A DNA stretch of 47,878 nt, taken from positions 1 to 47,878 of the forward strand of contig JAGFNJ010000041.1 in NCBI GenBank assembly GCA_017592775.1, in the 5' to 3' direction. Positions 1 to 8,838 of the stretch are shown one piece after another. This DNA comes from Candidatus Accumulibacter conexus (GTDB lineage Bacteria > Pseudomonadota > Gammaproteobacteria > Burkholderiales > Rhodocyclaceae). Under the pieces are notes generated by a model. The model did not search any database and was not told the origin of the DNA. It was given only the letters and a program-made list of their open reading frames with translations. The position numbers and the translations under genes are program-made. Position 1 is the stretch's first letter. Each line of letters begins with the position of its first letter.

Positions 1-220
1 CAAGGTCGGCGTCGCGCCAGAAAAACTCGACTATCCGCCTTCAGCGGTATCTTCGCAATATCTGCCCCGCTCCTGAGCAGAAATCCTCTCCAGTGCCTGA
101 TCCCGGCGCTAACCCCATGACTTACTGCGCATTCCTGACGCCACTTGCGCAGGCGTCATGGCGCCGAGATCAGGTTGTCTGAGCCACTGTCGGTGGCGAA
201 ACTGCCGCTGCCCGCGTGGC
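1..220. other. Window edge without an assignable gene; contains a 7-bp-stem inverted repeat
   Basis: No gene can be assigned. Frame 2 is open from the window edge to a TGA at 75-77 and would encode about 24 residues ending in QYLPRS, possibly the tail of an upstream gene, but there is too little to judge. A perfect 7-bp inverted repeat (TGACGCC at 136-142, GGCGTCA at 152-158) lies just beyond the end of the small minus-strand membrane protein gene. It could be a terminator-like hairpin, though no T-run follows. Confidence 0.3.
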
Positions 221-397
221 TCAGGCCGGGCCTGGCGGCCCGTCCTCCGACTCGTCGCTGTCGGCGCGCAGCGTCTGCTCGAGGCTCTCGAGATCCTGCC
301 GGTTCTGCCGCAGGAAGAAGAGCAGGCCCCAGACCAGCGCGGCAGCAATACAGATTCCCAGCGCAACGGCGCCCCAGTTGGTGGCTGCAGTTTCCAT
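221..397 (-). CDS. Small single-pass membrane protein (58 aa), unknown function
   Basis: I chose this short frame inside a longer open frame because the segment from the ATG at 395-397 reads like a real protein. A polar N-terminus is followed by one hydrophobic segment (about residues 9-29, [20 protein letters not shown]), then a basic RQNRQ stretch and an acidic tail ([16 protein letters not shown]). The topology is probably N-out with a short cytoplasmic tail. An AGGG lies about 9 bases upstream of the ATG. It is divergent from hfq, with about 250 bp between the two starts. I do not recognise the family. The upstream residues of the longer frame are low-complexity and proline-rich, and are probably not translated. 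Confidence 0.45.
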   Translation of the reverse strand: METAATNWGAVALGICIAAALVWGLLFFLRQNRQDLESLEQTLRADSDESEDGPPGPA

Positions 398-654
398 GGT
401 CGTTGCCCTGTTGGTGGTGGAGCGGATATTGTCCCACCAGCGAGGTGTTGGGGGGGGAGGCGGCTGGCGAATCGCTCGGCAGACGGGCTCTCCGGTGCTG
501 TCGCTGGCGGTGGGGACGGCAATTCGCTGCGGCGCTCCGTCGCCGCAGCGGCCGTCGGCGACATCGATTGTCTCCCCCGTGCTGGCACGCGAAGAGAAAA
601 TCAATTATTCTCGAGCCTCAACAACGCAAACCACACCAGGATGGAGCTTCAAGG

Positions 655-894
655 ATGACGAACAAAGGGCAACTCTTACAAGACCCGTTTCTCAACACGC
701 TGCGGCGCGAGCGCGTGCCGGTTTCGATTTACCTCGTGAACGGAATCAAATTGCAGGGACAGATCGACTCCTTCGACCAATATGTCGTCCTGCTCAAGAA
801 CTCGGTCACCCAGATGGTGTACAAGCACGCGATCTCGACGGTCGTGCCCTCACGACCGATCACCCTGCAGCACGAGAACGACAGCGAGGGGTGA
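655..894 (+). CDS. hfq: RNA chaperone Hfq
   Basis: A 79-residue Sm-like protein that forms a hexameric ring and matches small RNAs to mRNAs. The sequence has the family hallmarks: [20 protein letters not shown] as Sm1 with the QDPFLN lateral and proximal-face residues, then VYKHAIST as Sm2, which carries the YKH uridine-binding motif. The C-terminal tail is short, as is usual in betaproteobacteria. The ATG at 655 is preceded by a GGAG about 10 bases upstream; the longer open frame upstream has no Hfq-like sequence. It is followed by hflX after about 107 bp, the standard hfq-hflX order. Confidence 0.97.
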   Translation: MTNKGQLLQDPFLNTLRRERVPVSIYLVNGIKLQGQIDSFDQYVVLLKNSVTQMVYKHAISTVVPSRPITLQHENDSEG

Positions 895-1001
895 GCGGTC
901 TGCCGTCGTGTTGGCGCGCAGCCGGGCGGCCGCGTGTCGCCGCGTGTCGCCCGCCTGTGCGCACTGGAGGGCAATGCTTCACAGTGGCTGCCCTTTGACG
1001 A

Positions 1002-2192
1002 ATGCCCGGCATGATGGCTGGCACTGAACGCTGTGCCGCCGCCGAGCGCGCGGTCATCGTTCAGCTCGACTTCGGCAGCGACGATCTCGCCGAGCAGATC
1101 GACGAGATCCGCCTGCTGGCCCGGTCTGCCGGTGCCGAAGTGTGCGCCGTCGTGCAGGGGCGCCGACACGCTGCCGATGCGGCGACCTACGCCGGCAAGG
1201 GGAAGGTGGAAGAGATCGCTGCCGAGCTGGCGGCGCACGCCGCCGAGCTGGTGATCTTCAACCATGAACTGAGTGCCGGCCAGGAACGCAATCTGGAACG
1301 GGCGCTGCAGTGCCGCGTCATCGACCGGACGAGCCTGATCCTCGATATCTTCGCGCAGCGCGCGAAGAGTGCGGAGGGCAAGCTGCAGGTCGAACTGGCC
1401 CAGCTCGAGCACCTGGCAACCCGCCTGGTGCGTGGCTGGACCCACCTCGAGCGACAGACCGGCGGCATCGGCCTGCGCGGCCCGGGCGAGACGCAGCTCG
1501 AGACCGACCGCCGCCTGCTCGGCATCCGCGTGCGCACGCTCAAGGGGCGCCTCGCCCGGCTCGAGCGCCAGCGTGGGGTGCAGCGCAAGGCGAGGGCCCG
1601 CGGCGAGGTGCTCAACGTCTCGCTGGTCGGCTATACCAACGCCGGCAAGTCGACGCTGTTCAACGCCCTGACGCATGCCGGCGTCTATGCCGCCGACCAG
1701 TTGTTCGCCACCCTCGACACGACGACGCGCAAACTCTGGCTGCCGGAAGCCGGGCATATCGTCGTTTCGGATACGGTCGGTTTCATCCGCAAGCTGCCGC
1801 ATTCGCTGGTGGCTGCCTTCCATGCCACCCTCGAAGCGACGGCAGAGGCGGACCTGCTGCTGCATGTCGTCGATTCGGCCAGCCCGGCGCGCCACGATCA
1901 GGTGGCCGACGTCAACCAGGTGCTGGCCGAGATCGGTGCCGCTGGCGTGCCGCAACTGATGGTGCTCAACAAGCTCGATCTCACCGGCCTGCCGCCGGCG
2001 GTCGAGCGCGACGAGTATGGTAGAATCTCGCGCGTTCGCGTCAGCGCCATCGGCGGTCAGGGGCTGTCCCTGCTGCGCGCGGCGCTGGCCGAGGTCGCTC
2101 TTTTGAAGAAGGGCGGGACACGCCGGGGTGCCTTGGGTGCCGCGGTCCTGCAGGCGGTAGATAGGCATCTTGATTCGGATGGTTCCCCATGA
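1002..2192 (+). CDS. hflX: GTPase HflX (ribosome-associated)
   Basis: An Obg-HflX superfamily GTPase that binds the 50S subunit and rescues or splits stalled ribosomes, typically under stress. The N-terminal glycine-rich domain contains the HflX signature GLRGPGETQLETDRR before the G domain. The G motifs are G1 VGYTNAGKST, G3 DTVGFI and G4 NKLD. The length of 396 residues is normal for shorter proteobacterial forms. The start is uncertain: ATGs at 1002, 1011 and 1014 are all in frame, none with a clear ribosome binding site, and conserved sequence begins near RAVIVQLDF. It ends 20 bp before the preferred hflK start, so co-transcription with hflKC is likely. Confidence 0.95.
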   Translation: MPGMMAGTERCAAAERAVIVQLDFGSDDLAEQIDEIRLLARSAGAEVCAVVQGRRHAADAATYAGKGKVEEIAAELAAHAAELVIFNHELSAGQERNLERALQCRVIDRTSLILDIFAQRAKSAEGKLQVELAQLEHLATRLVRGWTHLERQTGGIGLRGPGETQLETDRRLLGIRVRTLKGRLARLERQRGVQRKARARGEVLNVSLVGYTNAGKSTLFNALTHAGVYAADQLFATLDTTTRKLWLPEAGHIVVSDTVGFIRKLPHSLVAAFHATLEATAEADLLLHVVDSASPARHDQVADVNQVLAEIGAAGVPQLMVLNKLDLTGLPPAVERDEYGRISRVRVSAIGGQGLSLLRAALAEVALLKKGGTRRGALGAAVLQAVDRHLDSDGSP

Positions 2193-2212
2193 TTTCTAGC
2201 CTTGGCGTGTTG

Positions 2213-3478
2213 ATGTCGCTGAATGACCCGCAATGGGGCCGCGGCAGTGATGATGGCGGCGGTCGTCGCCCCAACCAGGGGCCGCCGGACCTCGAGCAGT
2301 TGTGGCGCGACCTGAATCGTCGCCTGTCAGGGATTTTCGACCGCAAGCGCGGCGGTGGTGGCGATCATGGCGGTGACCGAGGCAGTGACCGGCCGCCGGT
2401 GCAGTTCAATCCGCGCTTTCTCGGTGGCGGCATCGGTCTGCTGCTGGCGCTCGTCGTCGTCGTCTGGCTGGCCAGCGGCTTCTACATCGTCGACGCCTCG
2501 CAGCGTGGGCTGGTGCTGCAGTTCGGCCGCTACAAGGAGAGCACCGACCCCGGCCTGCGTTGGCGGCTGCCGTATCCGATCCAGTCGCACGAGCTGGTCA
2601 ATGTTTCCGGTGTGCGGACGATCGAGATCGGCTATCGCGGCAGCGAGAAGAACAAGGTGCTCAAGGAAGCCCTGATGCTCACCGACGACGAGAACATCAT
2701 CAACATCCAGTTTGCCGTGCAGTGGTTCCTCAATGATCCGGTGGAGTACGTCTTCAACAACCGCAATCCCGACGAGGCCGTGATGCAGGTGGCGGAGACC
2801 GCCATCCGCGAGATCGTCGGCAAGAACAAGATGGATTTCGTGCTCTACGAGGGACGCGAGCAGATTGCGGCGGTGGCGGCAAAGCTGATGCAGGACATTC
2901 TCGACCGCTACCAGACCGGCATCCTGATCTCCAAGGTGACGATGCAGAACGCGCAGCCGCCGGAGCAGGTGCAGGCGGCATTCGACGATGCGGTCAAGGC
3001 CTCGCAGGACCGCGAGCGGCAGAAGAACGAGGGCCAGGCGTACGCCAATGACGTGATTCCGAAGGCACGGGGTACGGCAGCGAGGCTGCTCGAGGAAGCC
3101 GAGGGCTACCAGAAGCGCGTCACCGTCAGTGCCGAGGGTGATGCCAGCCGCTTCCGCCAGATCGTCGGCGAGTATGCCAAGGCACCGGAGGTGACGCGCA
3201 GCCGGATGTATATCGAGACCATGCAGCAGGTCTACTCGAACACCAGCAAGGTGCTGGTCGATACCAAGGGGCAGGGCAATCTGCTCTACCTGCCGCTGGA
3301 CAAGCTGCTGCAGGCGGCTGGAGCGGTGGCGGCAGCGCCCGCCGCCGGCGGTCCGGAAGCTCCGCCGGCGCCGCGGCCGTCGCCCACGGTGTCCAACGAG
3401 GTACCGCCGCAGGTCGTCGAAAAGGGCGACACGCGTTCGCGCGAGACGCTGCGCCAGCGTGATCGGGAGGCCCGCTGA
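2213..3478 (+). CDS. hflK: FtsH protease modulator HflK
   Basis: An SPFH/band 7 membrane protein that forms, with HflC, the large periplasmic cage around the FtsH AAA protease and restricts its access to membrane substrates. The N-terminus is glycine-rich and cytoplasmic (SLNDPQWGRG, the usual HflK start). One transmembrane segment follows (GGGIGLLLALVVVVWLASGF, about residues 70-90), then the SPFH domain beginning RGLVLQFGRYKE, and a proline- and alanine-rich tail. I place the start at the ATG at 2213 because HflK proteins begin MSLNDPQWG; an upstream in-frame ATG at 2189 overlaps hflX. The stop overlaps the hflC start (TGATG). Confidence 0.96.
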   Translation: MSLNDPQWGRGSDDGGGRRPNQGPPDLEQLWRDLNRRLSGIFDRKRGGGGDHGGDRGSDRPPVQFNPRFLGGGIGLLLALVVVVWLASGFYIVDASQRGLVLQFGRYKESTDPGLRWRLPYPIQSHELVNVSGVRTIEIGYRGSEKNKVLKEALMLTDDENIINIQFAVQWFLNDPVEYVFNNRNPDEAVMQVAETAIREIVGKNKMDFVLYEGREQIAAVAAKLMQDILDRYQTGILISKVTMQNAQPPEQVQAAFDDAVKASQDRERQKNEGQAYANDVIPKARGTAARLLEEAEGYQKRVTVSAEGDASRFRQIVGEYAKAPEVTRSRMYIETMQQVYSNTSKVLVDTKGQGNLLYLPLDKLLQAAGAVAAAPAAGGPEAPPAPRPSPTVSNEVPPQVVEKGDTRSRETLRQRDREAR

Positions 3479-4368
3479 TGAAAGCCGGAATGAACATCAT
3501 CGCCGCCACCTTCGTCGCGGTACTCGTCCTGCTCGGCGCGACGATCTTCACGGTCGATCAGCGGCAGAGCGCGATCGTCTTCCAGCTCGGCGAGATTCGC
3601 GAGGTGATCGAGGAGCCCGGCCTGTACTTCAAGTTGCCGCTGATCCAGAACGTGCGCTATTTCGACAGGCGCATCCTCACCCTCGACAATCCCGAGCCGG
3701 AGCGCTTCATCACCTCGGAGAAGAAGAACGTCCTCGTCGACTCGTTCACCAAGTGGCGCATCGTCGATCCCAAGCTCTATTACATCTCGGTCGCCGGCGA
3801 CGAGGGGCGCGCCAAGACGCGCCTGTCGCAGACCGTCAATGCCGGCCTGCGCGAGGAGTTCGGCAAGCGGACCGTGCACGACGTCGTTTCCGGCGAGCGC
3901 AACAAGGTCATGGAGCAGATGCGCGAGAAGGCCGACCTCGATGCGCGCAAGATCGGCGTGCAGATTGTCGACGTGCGCGTCAAGCGGGTCGAACTGCCGA
4001 GCGACGTCAGCGATTCGGTCTACCGCCGGATGGACGCCGAGCGCAAGCGGGTGGCCAACGAACTGCGTTCGGAGGGTTTTGCCGAAGCGGAGAAGATCCG
4101 TGCCGATGCCGACAAGCAGCGCGAGGTGATCGTCGCCGAAGCCTATCGCGACGCGCAGAAAATGAAGGGTGAAGGCGATGCCCGGGCAACCGCGATCTAC
4201 GCCCAGGCCTTCGAGAGCCATGCCGAGTTCTACGCCTTTTACCGCAGCCTCGAAGCCTACCGCAACAGCTTCCGGGGCAAGAGTGACGTGATCGTCGTCG
4301 AGCCGGGTTCGGACTTCTTCAAGTACATGAAGAGCATGGGCCGCAGCGGCGACAAAGCCGGCAAGTGA
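3478..4368 (+). CDS. hflC: FtsH protease modulator HflC
   Basis: Partner of HflK in the FtsH-regulating SPFH complex of the inner membrane. The protein has 296 residues. An N-terminal signal-anchor ([20 protein letters not shown], about residues 6-25) is followed by the band 7 domain ([15 protein letters not shown]) and a long charged helix ([20 protein letters not shown]) typical of the SPFH coiled-coil region. It ends with the HflC-type tail [10 protein letters not shown]. The start overlaps the hflK stop by one base, and its own stop overlaps the GTG start of the next small gene, so the genes are probably translationally coupled. Confidence 0.96.
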   Translation: MKAGMNIIAATFVAVLVLLGATIFTVDQRQSAIVFQLGEIREVIEEPGLYFKLPLIQNVRYFDRRILTLDNPEPERFITSEKKNVLVDSFTKWRIVDPKLYYISVAGDEGRAKTRLSQTVNAGLREEFGKRTVHDVVSGERNKVMEQMREKADLDARKIGVQIVDVRVKRVELPSDVSDSVYRRMDAERKRVANELRSEGFAEAEKIRADADKQREVIVAEAYRDAQKMKGEGDARATAIYAQAFESHAEFYAFYRSLEAYRNSFRGKSDVIVVEPGSDFFKYMKSMGRSGDKAGK

Positions 4369-4550
4369 TCGACAACCTGTTGCTGGCGCTGGCCCTGATG
4401 CTGGTGGTCGAGGGGCTGCTGCCCTTCGTCGCCCCGGCCACCTGGCGCGAGACCTTCCGTCGCCTGATCCGCTTCAGCGACGGGCAGATCCGCTTCGTCG
4501 GGCTGACCTCGATGCTCGTCGGCCTGGTTTTGCTGATGATCTTCCGATGA
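4365..4550 (+). CDS. DUF2065 family small membrane protein
   Basis: A 61-residue protein with two hydrophobic segments: [20 protein letters not shown] near the N-terminus and [14 protein letters not shown] at the C-terminus, joined by a basic amphipathic loop ([20 protein letters not shown]). This pattern matches DUF2065, which is very often encoded directly after hflC. The GTG start overlaps the hflC stop (GTGA) and its stop overlaps the hisZ start (ATGA). Its molecular role is unknown. Linkage to hflKC suggests an inner-membrane function near FtsH, which is inference from gene order only. Confidence 0.88.
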   Translation: MIDNLLLALALMLVVEGLLPFVAPATWRETFRRLIRFSDGQIRFVGLTSMLVGLVLLMIFR

Positions 4551-5710
4551 ACTGGCTGCTGCCCGAGCACATTGCCGACGCCCTGCCGGCCGAGGCGGCG
4601 CGCATCGAATGCCTGCGCCGCCGGCTGCTCGACCTGTTTCGCGTCCATGGCTACGAACTCGTGCTGCCGCCACTGCTCGAGCACCTCGATTCGCTGCTCA
4701 CCGGCTCGGGGCAGGACCTGCGGCTGCGCACCTTCAAGCTCGTCGACCAGCTTTCCGGACGCACCCTCGGCGTGCGCGCCGACATGACGCCGCAGGTGGC
4801 GCGGATCGATGCCCATCTGCTCAACCGGCAGGGCGTCACCCGCCTGTGCTACTGCGACAGCGTCCTGCACACGCTGCCGGCGGCGCTCGGCGCCAGCCGC
4901 GAGCCGATCCAGCTCGGCGCCGAACTCTACGGTCATGCCGGGGTCGCTGCCGACCGCGAGGTGATCCGCCTGATGGCCGCCACCCTCGCCGCGGCGGAGG
5001 TCAGCGCGGCGCGCATCGACCTCGGTCACGTCGCCGTCTTTCGCGCGCTGGCCGCCGCTGCCGGCGTCGACGGCGAACTCGAGGCGACGCTGCTGCTGCT
5101 GCTGCAGGGAAAGGACCTGCCCGGCCTCGCCGACACCTGCCGCCGCCTCGACGAACCATGGCGCAGCGCCCTGTTGGCGCTGCCCGAACTCTACGGCGGT
5201 GCCGACATCCTGGCGCGGGCGGGCAGCGAACTGCCGGCCCTGCCCGAGATCGTCACGGCGCTGGCGACGTTGCAGGAACTGCAGGACTCGCTCCCCGATC
5301 TGCCGCTGTCCTACGATCTTGCCGACCTGCGCGGCTACCATTATCACAACGGCGTCGTCTTCGCCGCCTATTGCCCTGGCTACTCGACGGCGATCGCCCG
5401 CGGCGGCCGTTATGATGGCGTCGGCGGCGCCTTCGGCCGGGCGCGGCCGGCGACCGGCTTCTCGCTCGACCTGCGCGAGCTGGCGCGGCTGACGGCGAGC
5501 GCGCCGCAAGCGGGCGCCATCCTCGCCCCGTGCGCGGCGGCAGGGAGTGTCCTGGCGCAGACGATCGCCGGCCTGCGCGCCGCGGGCGCTGTCGTCGTCG
5601 AACTGCTGCCGGGCGAGAGCGGCAGCGAGGGACCAGCATGCGATCGGCGGCTGGTGGAGCAGGACGGGCAGTGGCTGCTCGCGAACATCAACAGGGACGG
5701 ATCAGGCTGA
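4547..5710 (+). CDS. hisZ: ATP phosphoribosyltransferase regulatory subunit HisZ
   Basis: HisZ is a catalytically inactive paralogue of histidyl-tRNA synthetase. It assembles with the short HisG to form the first enzyme of histidine biosynthesis and gives it histidine feedback control. The 387-residue product shows the class II synthetase-like fold: [20 protein letters not shown], then the motif 2 region [20 protein letters not shown], then a C-terminal [14 protein letters not shown] resembling the HisRS histidine-A motif. It lacks the HisRS anticodon-binding domain. It is coupled by a four-base overlap to the DUF2065 gene and by one base (TGATG) to purA. Confidence 0.95.
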   Translation: MNWLLPEHIADALPAEAARIECLRRRLLDLFRVHGYELVLPPLLEHLDSLLTGSGQDLRLRTFKLVDQLSGRTLGVRADMTPQVARIDAHLLNRQGVTRLCYCDSVLHTLPAALGASREPIQLGAELYGHAGVAADREVIRLMAATLAAAEVSAARIDLGHVAVFRALAAAAGVDGELEATLLLLLQGKDLPGLADTCRRLDEPWRSALLALPELYGGADILARAGSELPALPEIVTALATLQELQDSLPDLPLSYDLADLRGYHYHNGVVFAAYCPGYSTAIARGGRYDGVGGAFGRARPATGFSLDLRELARLTASAPQAGAILAPCAAAGSVLAQTIAGLRAAGAVVVELLPGESGSEGPACDRRLVEQDGQWLLANINRDGSG

Positions 5711-7017
5711 TGGCCAGGAATGTGGTGGTGGTCGGAACGCAATGGGGTGACGAGGGCAAGGGCAAGATCGTCGACTGGCTCACGGATCACGCCGGTGGCG
5801 TCGTCCGTTTTCAGGGCGGTCACAACGCCGGTCACACGCTGGTCGTCGGCGAAGAGGTCTACAAGCTCAATCTGGTGCCGTCGGGGATCGTCCGGCAGGG
5901 GGTCGAGTGCTTCATCGGCAACGGCGTCGTGCTCGACATCCACCATCTGCTGCGCGAGATCCGCCTCCTCGAAGCGGGCGGCATCGACGTCCGTGCGCGC
6001 CTGCGGATCAGTCCCGGCTGCCCGCTCATCCTCGGCTACCACGCGGCGCTCGACAACGCGCGCGAAGCCGCCCGTTGCGCCGAGCTGCGCATCGGCACCA
6101 CCGGCAAGGGGATCGGCCCGGCCTACGAGGACAAGGTGGCGCGGCGGGCGCTGCGCGTCTATGACCTCTCCTTCCCGGACCGCCTGGCGGAAAAGCTGCG
6201 CGAGAACCTCGACTATCACAACTTCGTCCTCACCCGCTATCTCAACGCCGCCGCCGTCGACTTCGACAGCGTCCTGGCGCAGGTGCTGGGCGATGCCGAG
6301 GAGATCAGGCCGCTGGTCACCGACGTTTCGGCGGCGCTGCACGCGCTCAACGAAGCCGGCAGCAACCTGCTGTTCGAGGGCGCGCAGGGGGCGCTGCTCG
6401 ACATCGACCACGGCACCTACCCCTTCGTCACCTCGTCCAACTGCGTCGCCGGGCAGGCGGCGGCCGGCTCCGGAGTCGGCCCGGGAATGCTGCACTACGT
6501 CCTCGGCATCACCAAGGCCTACTGCACACGCGTCGGCAGCGGCCCCTTTCCGAGCGAACTCGACATCGAAACCGTGGGCCAGCCCGGTCACCAGATGTCG
6601 CAGAAGGGCCGCGAGGTCGGCACCGTCACCGGCCGCAAACGGCGCTGTGGCTGGATCGATCTGGCGGCGCTGCGGCGCTCGATCCAGATCAACGGCGTCA
6701 GCGGCCTGTGCATCACCAAGCTCGACGTCCTCGACGGCCTCGAGGAACTGCGCATCTGCACCGCCTATGCGCTCGGCGGCAAGCGGGTCGAACTGCTGCC
6801 AATGGGCGCCGACGAAGTAGCGAACTGCCAGCCGATCCTCGAGAGCATGCCTGGCTGGAACGCGTCGACGGTCGGCGTGGCGACGATGGATGCCCTGCCG
6901 GTGGCCGCGCGCGCCTATCTCGAGCGGATCGAGGAACTCTGCGGCGTGCCGATCGACATCGTCTCGACCGGTCCCGAACGCCGCGAGACCATCGTCCGCC
7001 GCCACCCACTGGGCTGA
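5710..7017 (+). CDS. purA: Adenylosuccinate synthetase
   Basis: Catalyses the GTP-dependent condensation of IMP with aspartate to adenylosuccinate in AMP biosynthesis. The 435-residue protein contains the diagnostic motifs in order: [16 protein letters not shown] with the P-loop, [20 protein letters not shown], and [11 protein letters not shown] near the aspartate-binding region. The start at 5710 follows directly from the one-base overlap with hisZ and gives the normal N-terminus [13 protein letters not shown]. It is the last gene of the tight hflK-to-purA chain. The following 96 bp contain GC-rich palindromes (around 7054-7071) but no T-run. Confidence 0.97.
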   Translation: MARNVVVVGTQWGDEGKGKIVDWLTDHAGGVVRFQGGHNAGHTLVVGEEVYKLNLVPSGIVRQGVECFIGNGVVLDIHHLLREIRLLEAGGIDVRARLRISPGCPLILGYHAALDNAREAARCAELRIGTTGKGIGPAYEDKVARRALRVYDLSFPDRLAEKLRENLDYHNFVLTRYLNAAAVDFDSVLAQVLGDAEEIRPLVTDVSAALHALNEAGSNLLFEGAQGALLDIDHGTYPFVTSSNCVAGQAAAGSGVGPGMLHYVLGITKAYCTRVGSGPFPSELDIETVGQPGHQMSQKGREVGTVTGRKRRCGWIDLAALRRSIQINGVSGLCITKLDVLDGLEELRICTAYALGGKRVELLPMGADEVANCQPILESMPGWNASTVGVATMDALPVAARAYLERIEELCGVPIDIVSTGPERRETIVRRHPLG

Positions 7018-7113
7018 GCGCCGTCGCCGGCAGCGGCCCGGGGCGCTGCCCTGCCGCCCGCCCGCGGGCGGTCAGGATGCGCCGCCGCCATCTGTTGACG
7101 GAGGAGAACGGAA

Positions 7114-8145
7114 ATGGGAATTCTCGACTGGTTCAAGAATCGGCCGGCGCAGTTCGACGCCGATCGCGTTTCCGAGGAACTGATCCGCAGCGCCGTCGAC
7201 AAGGCGATCACCCTCACCAATCCACGCCTCGCCGTCCTTCCCGGCTGCCATCGGCGCCTGGCGCCGGCGGCGGAGAAGGCGATCGAGTTCCTGCGCGCGT
7301 TGGTCAGCGAGATGCCGGCATCGCGGCCGCTGTCGGCCGCGAGCTGGTCCGCCGATCCGGCGCTGCGCGCCTTCTTCGTCGCGCCGACCGACATCGCCGC
7401 GGTGCTGGCGCGATCGGACAACCTGCGCACGCTGTTCGACAAGTACATCGACCTCGACGAAGCCTGTGTCGTCCTCGGCATGAGCTTCACCGAGCAGCGC
7501 GTCTTCGGCATGGCGTTGCAGGGTGACCTGGTGCAGCGTGACGTGGCGCAGACCAGCGTCAGCTTCTCCGATCACCGGGCGCACGTCTGTGGCCGCGACG
7601 AGTCGCGGCTGCGCCGCGCCGTCGGTGCACAGGCCTTCGAATACCTGCTGGCGCAGGCGCTGGCGGAAATCGGTGAGGAGCGCGTCGAGCGGCAGGAACT
7701 CGAGGCCAACCGCTCGCTGCTGCGCGCCCGCCTGCGCCTGCTGCGGCAGCAGGGGCCGGGGCTCGGCTCGCTGTACGGCAACTCGCCGCCGGCGGCGAGC
7801 AGCGAACAGGCGCGGCTCGAGGCCGAACTGCTCGACAACGAGAAACAGCTGGCGGCGATCGGCGGCAACGAGTCGGTCCTCGAAATGGAGCTGGACAGCC
7901 TGCGCGAGGTACTGGAAAATCCGCAACGCTACCTGCGCGCCGAAACGCGGCACCTGCGGCTCACCCCGATGAACATCGTCGTCGACGGCGAGAGCAGCGA
8001 AGCGGTCGTCGACCTGGACGTCCACCTGGCCGAACTCAGCGGCGCGGCGCCGGTCCGCCGCGCCGTCGTCGTCGCCCGGGTCGGCCGCGAGCAGATGGCG
8101 CAGGCGCCGACGATGAACCTGGCCGATGCCGCCCGCTACCTGTGA
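7114..8145 (+). CDS. Conserved-looking protein of unknown function (343 aa)
   Basis: I do not recognise this family. The product has no signal peptide or membrane segment and is probably cytoplasmic. It starts MGILDWFKNRPAQF at an ATG with a strong GGAGGAGAA ribosome binding site at 7100-7108. The central part (about residues 185-275) is rich in Glu, Arg, Leu and Gln (LEANRSLLRARLRLLRQQ; ARLEAELLDNEKQLAAIGG) and is predicted to form helical coiled coil. The C-terminal part looks mixed alpha/beta (LRLTPMNIVVDGESSEAVVDL). It lies 72 bp upstream of the phasin-like gene, so a role connected with granules or cell-envelope stress is possible but unproven. Confidence 0.75.
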   Translation: MGILDWFKNRPAQFDADRVSEELIRSAVDKAITLTNPRLAVLPGCHRRLAPAAEKAIEFLRALVSEMPASRPLSAASWSADPALRAFFVAPTDIAAVLARSDNLRTLFDKYIDLDEACVVLGMSFTEQRVFGMALQGDLVQRDVAQTSVSFSDHRAHVCGRDESRLRRAVGAQAFEYLLAQALAEIGEERVERQELEANRSLLRARLRLLRQQGPGLGSLYGNSPPAASSEQARLEAELLDNEKQLAAIGGNESVLEMELDSLREVLENPQRYLRAETRHLRLTPMNIVVDGESSEAVVDLDVHLAELSGAAPVRRAVVVARVGREQMAQAPTMNLADAARYL

Positions 8146-8217
8146 GGCATCGGCAGCCGCCCGGCAACCCGCCGGCGCGTCCGCAACGCAGCAGCACCAA
8201 CCAAGGAGAAAGCGGCA

Positions 8218-8709
8218 ATGAAACGAGAAGAAGTGCGTGACGAGTTGCTGGCGCCGGTCCTGCAGTGGATCCGCGTCGGGCGCCAGAGCAGCCGGCTGCT
8301 GGTCGGCTCGATGGAAGTCGTCGGCGAGCGCAGCCAGCAACTGCTGCGCGGCGCGACGCTGCGGCAGCGGCACGACTGGACGGAGATGGGCGTCATGACG
8401 CGCGAGAAGGTGGCGGTGCCGCTTGAGGCCGCCGTGGCGATGGCCTCGGCGATGCAGAGCGAGACGCAGCAGTTCGTCGCCGAAGCCGGCGAAAAGGCGA
8501 TCGCGCTTGCCGGCAGCGTCGCCGCGCTCGCCGGCAGCCGCAGCGGTGAGGACTTCAGCGCCCGCCAGGCAGCCTTCGGCGAGGCACTGCTCGCCAGCGC
8601 GCTGTGCTGGTACCAGCTCTGGGGCCGCGCCGCCGAAATCGTCGAGCAGGGAATGCGGCCGATCCTGCGCCAGGTCGAGGACAACGCCGGCCGCCTGGGA
8701 ACGCGCTAG
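8218..8709 (+). CDS. Phasin-like polyhydroxyalkanoate granule protein
   Basis: A 163-residue protein that is almost entirely amphipathic helix, without signal peptide or Cys. Composition and periodicity (VAVPLEAAVAMASAMQSETQ, QQFVAEAGEKAIALAGSVAA) resemble phasins, which coat polyhydroxyalkanoate granules and control their number and size. AAGGAGAA lies 8-15 bases before the ATG. Typical phasin_2 proteins are of similar length (about 150-190 residues). The assignment rests on style rather than on a diagnostic motif, so another helical, surface-binding protein is possible. Accumulibacter-like bacteria cycle polyhydroxyalkanoate heavily, which fits. Confidence 0.55.
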   Translation: MKREEVRDELLAPVLQWIRVGRQSSRLLVGSMEVVGERSQQLLRGATLRQRHDWTEMGVMTREKVAVPLEAAVAMASAMQSETQQFVAEAGEKAIALAGSVAALAGSRSGEDFSARQAAFGEALLASALCWYQLWGRAAEIVEQGMRPILRQVEDNAGRLGTR

Positions 8710-8761
8710 GCGGGTGAGGGCAGCGGCGCCGGCTGCCGGCCGGCTGCCGCGAGAAAGAACG

Positions 8762-8838
8762 ATGAGCATCTGGGACTACCGCCGCAACTTCGCCTACGCC
8801 GAGCCGCTCGATGTCGCCGATGAGGCTGCGTGGCTGCA
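8762..8838 (+). pseudogene. Truncated gene start cut off at the ugd boundary
   Basis: An ATG at 8762 with an upstream GAGAAAGAA opens a frame that reads MSIWDYRRNFAYAEPLDVAD and a few more residues, a convincing protein N-terminus. From about 8839 the same frame becomes low-complexity Ser/Thr/Arg-rich sequence because it runs antisense to the 3' end of ugd, and it stops at 9094. I interpret this as the surviving N-terminus of a gene truncated when the ugd-containing block joined here. A short, genuinely chimeric 110-residue protein is the alternative. I do not recognise the family. Confidence 0.45.

Noticed and set aside
145-654. Long N-terminal extension of hfq
   Set aside because: The added residues are low-complexity and overlap the divergent small gene; Hfq homology starts at the ATG at 655.
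7054-7071. GC palindrome after purA as a rho-independent terminator
   Set aside because: No T-run follows; such palindromes are frequent in sequence this GC-rich.
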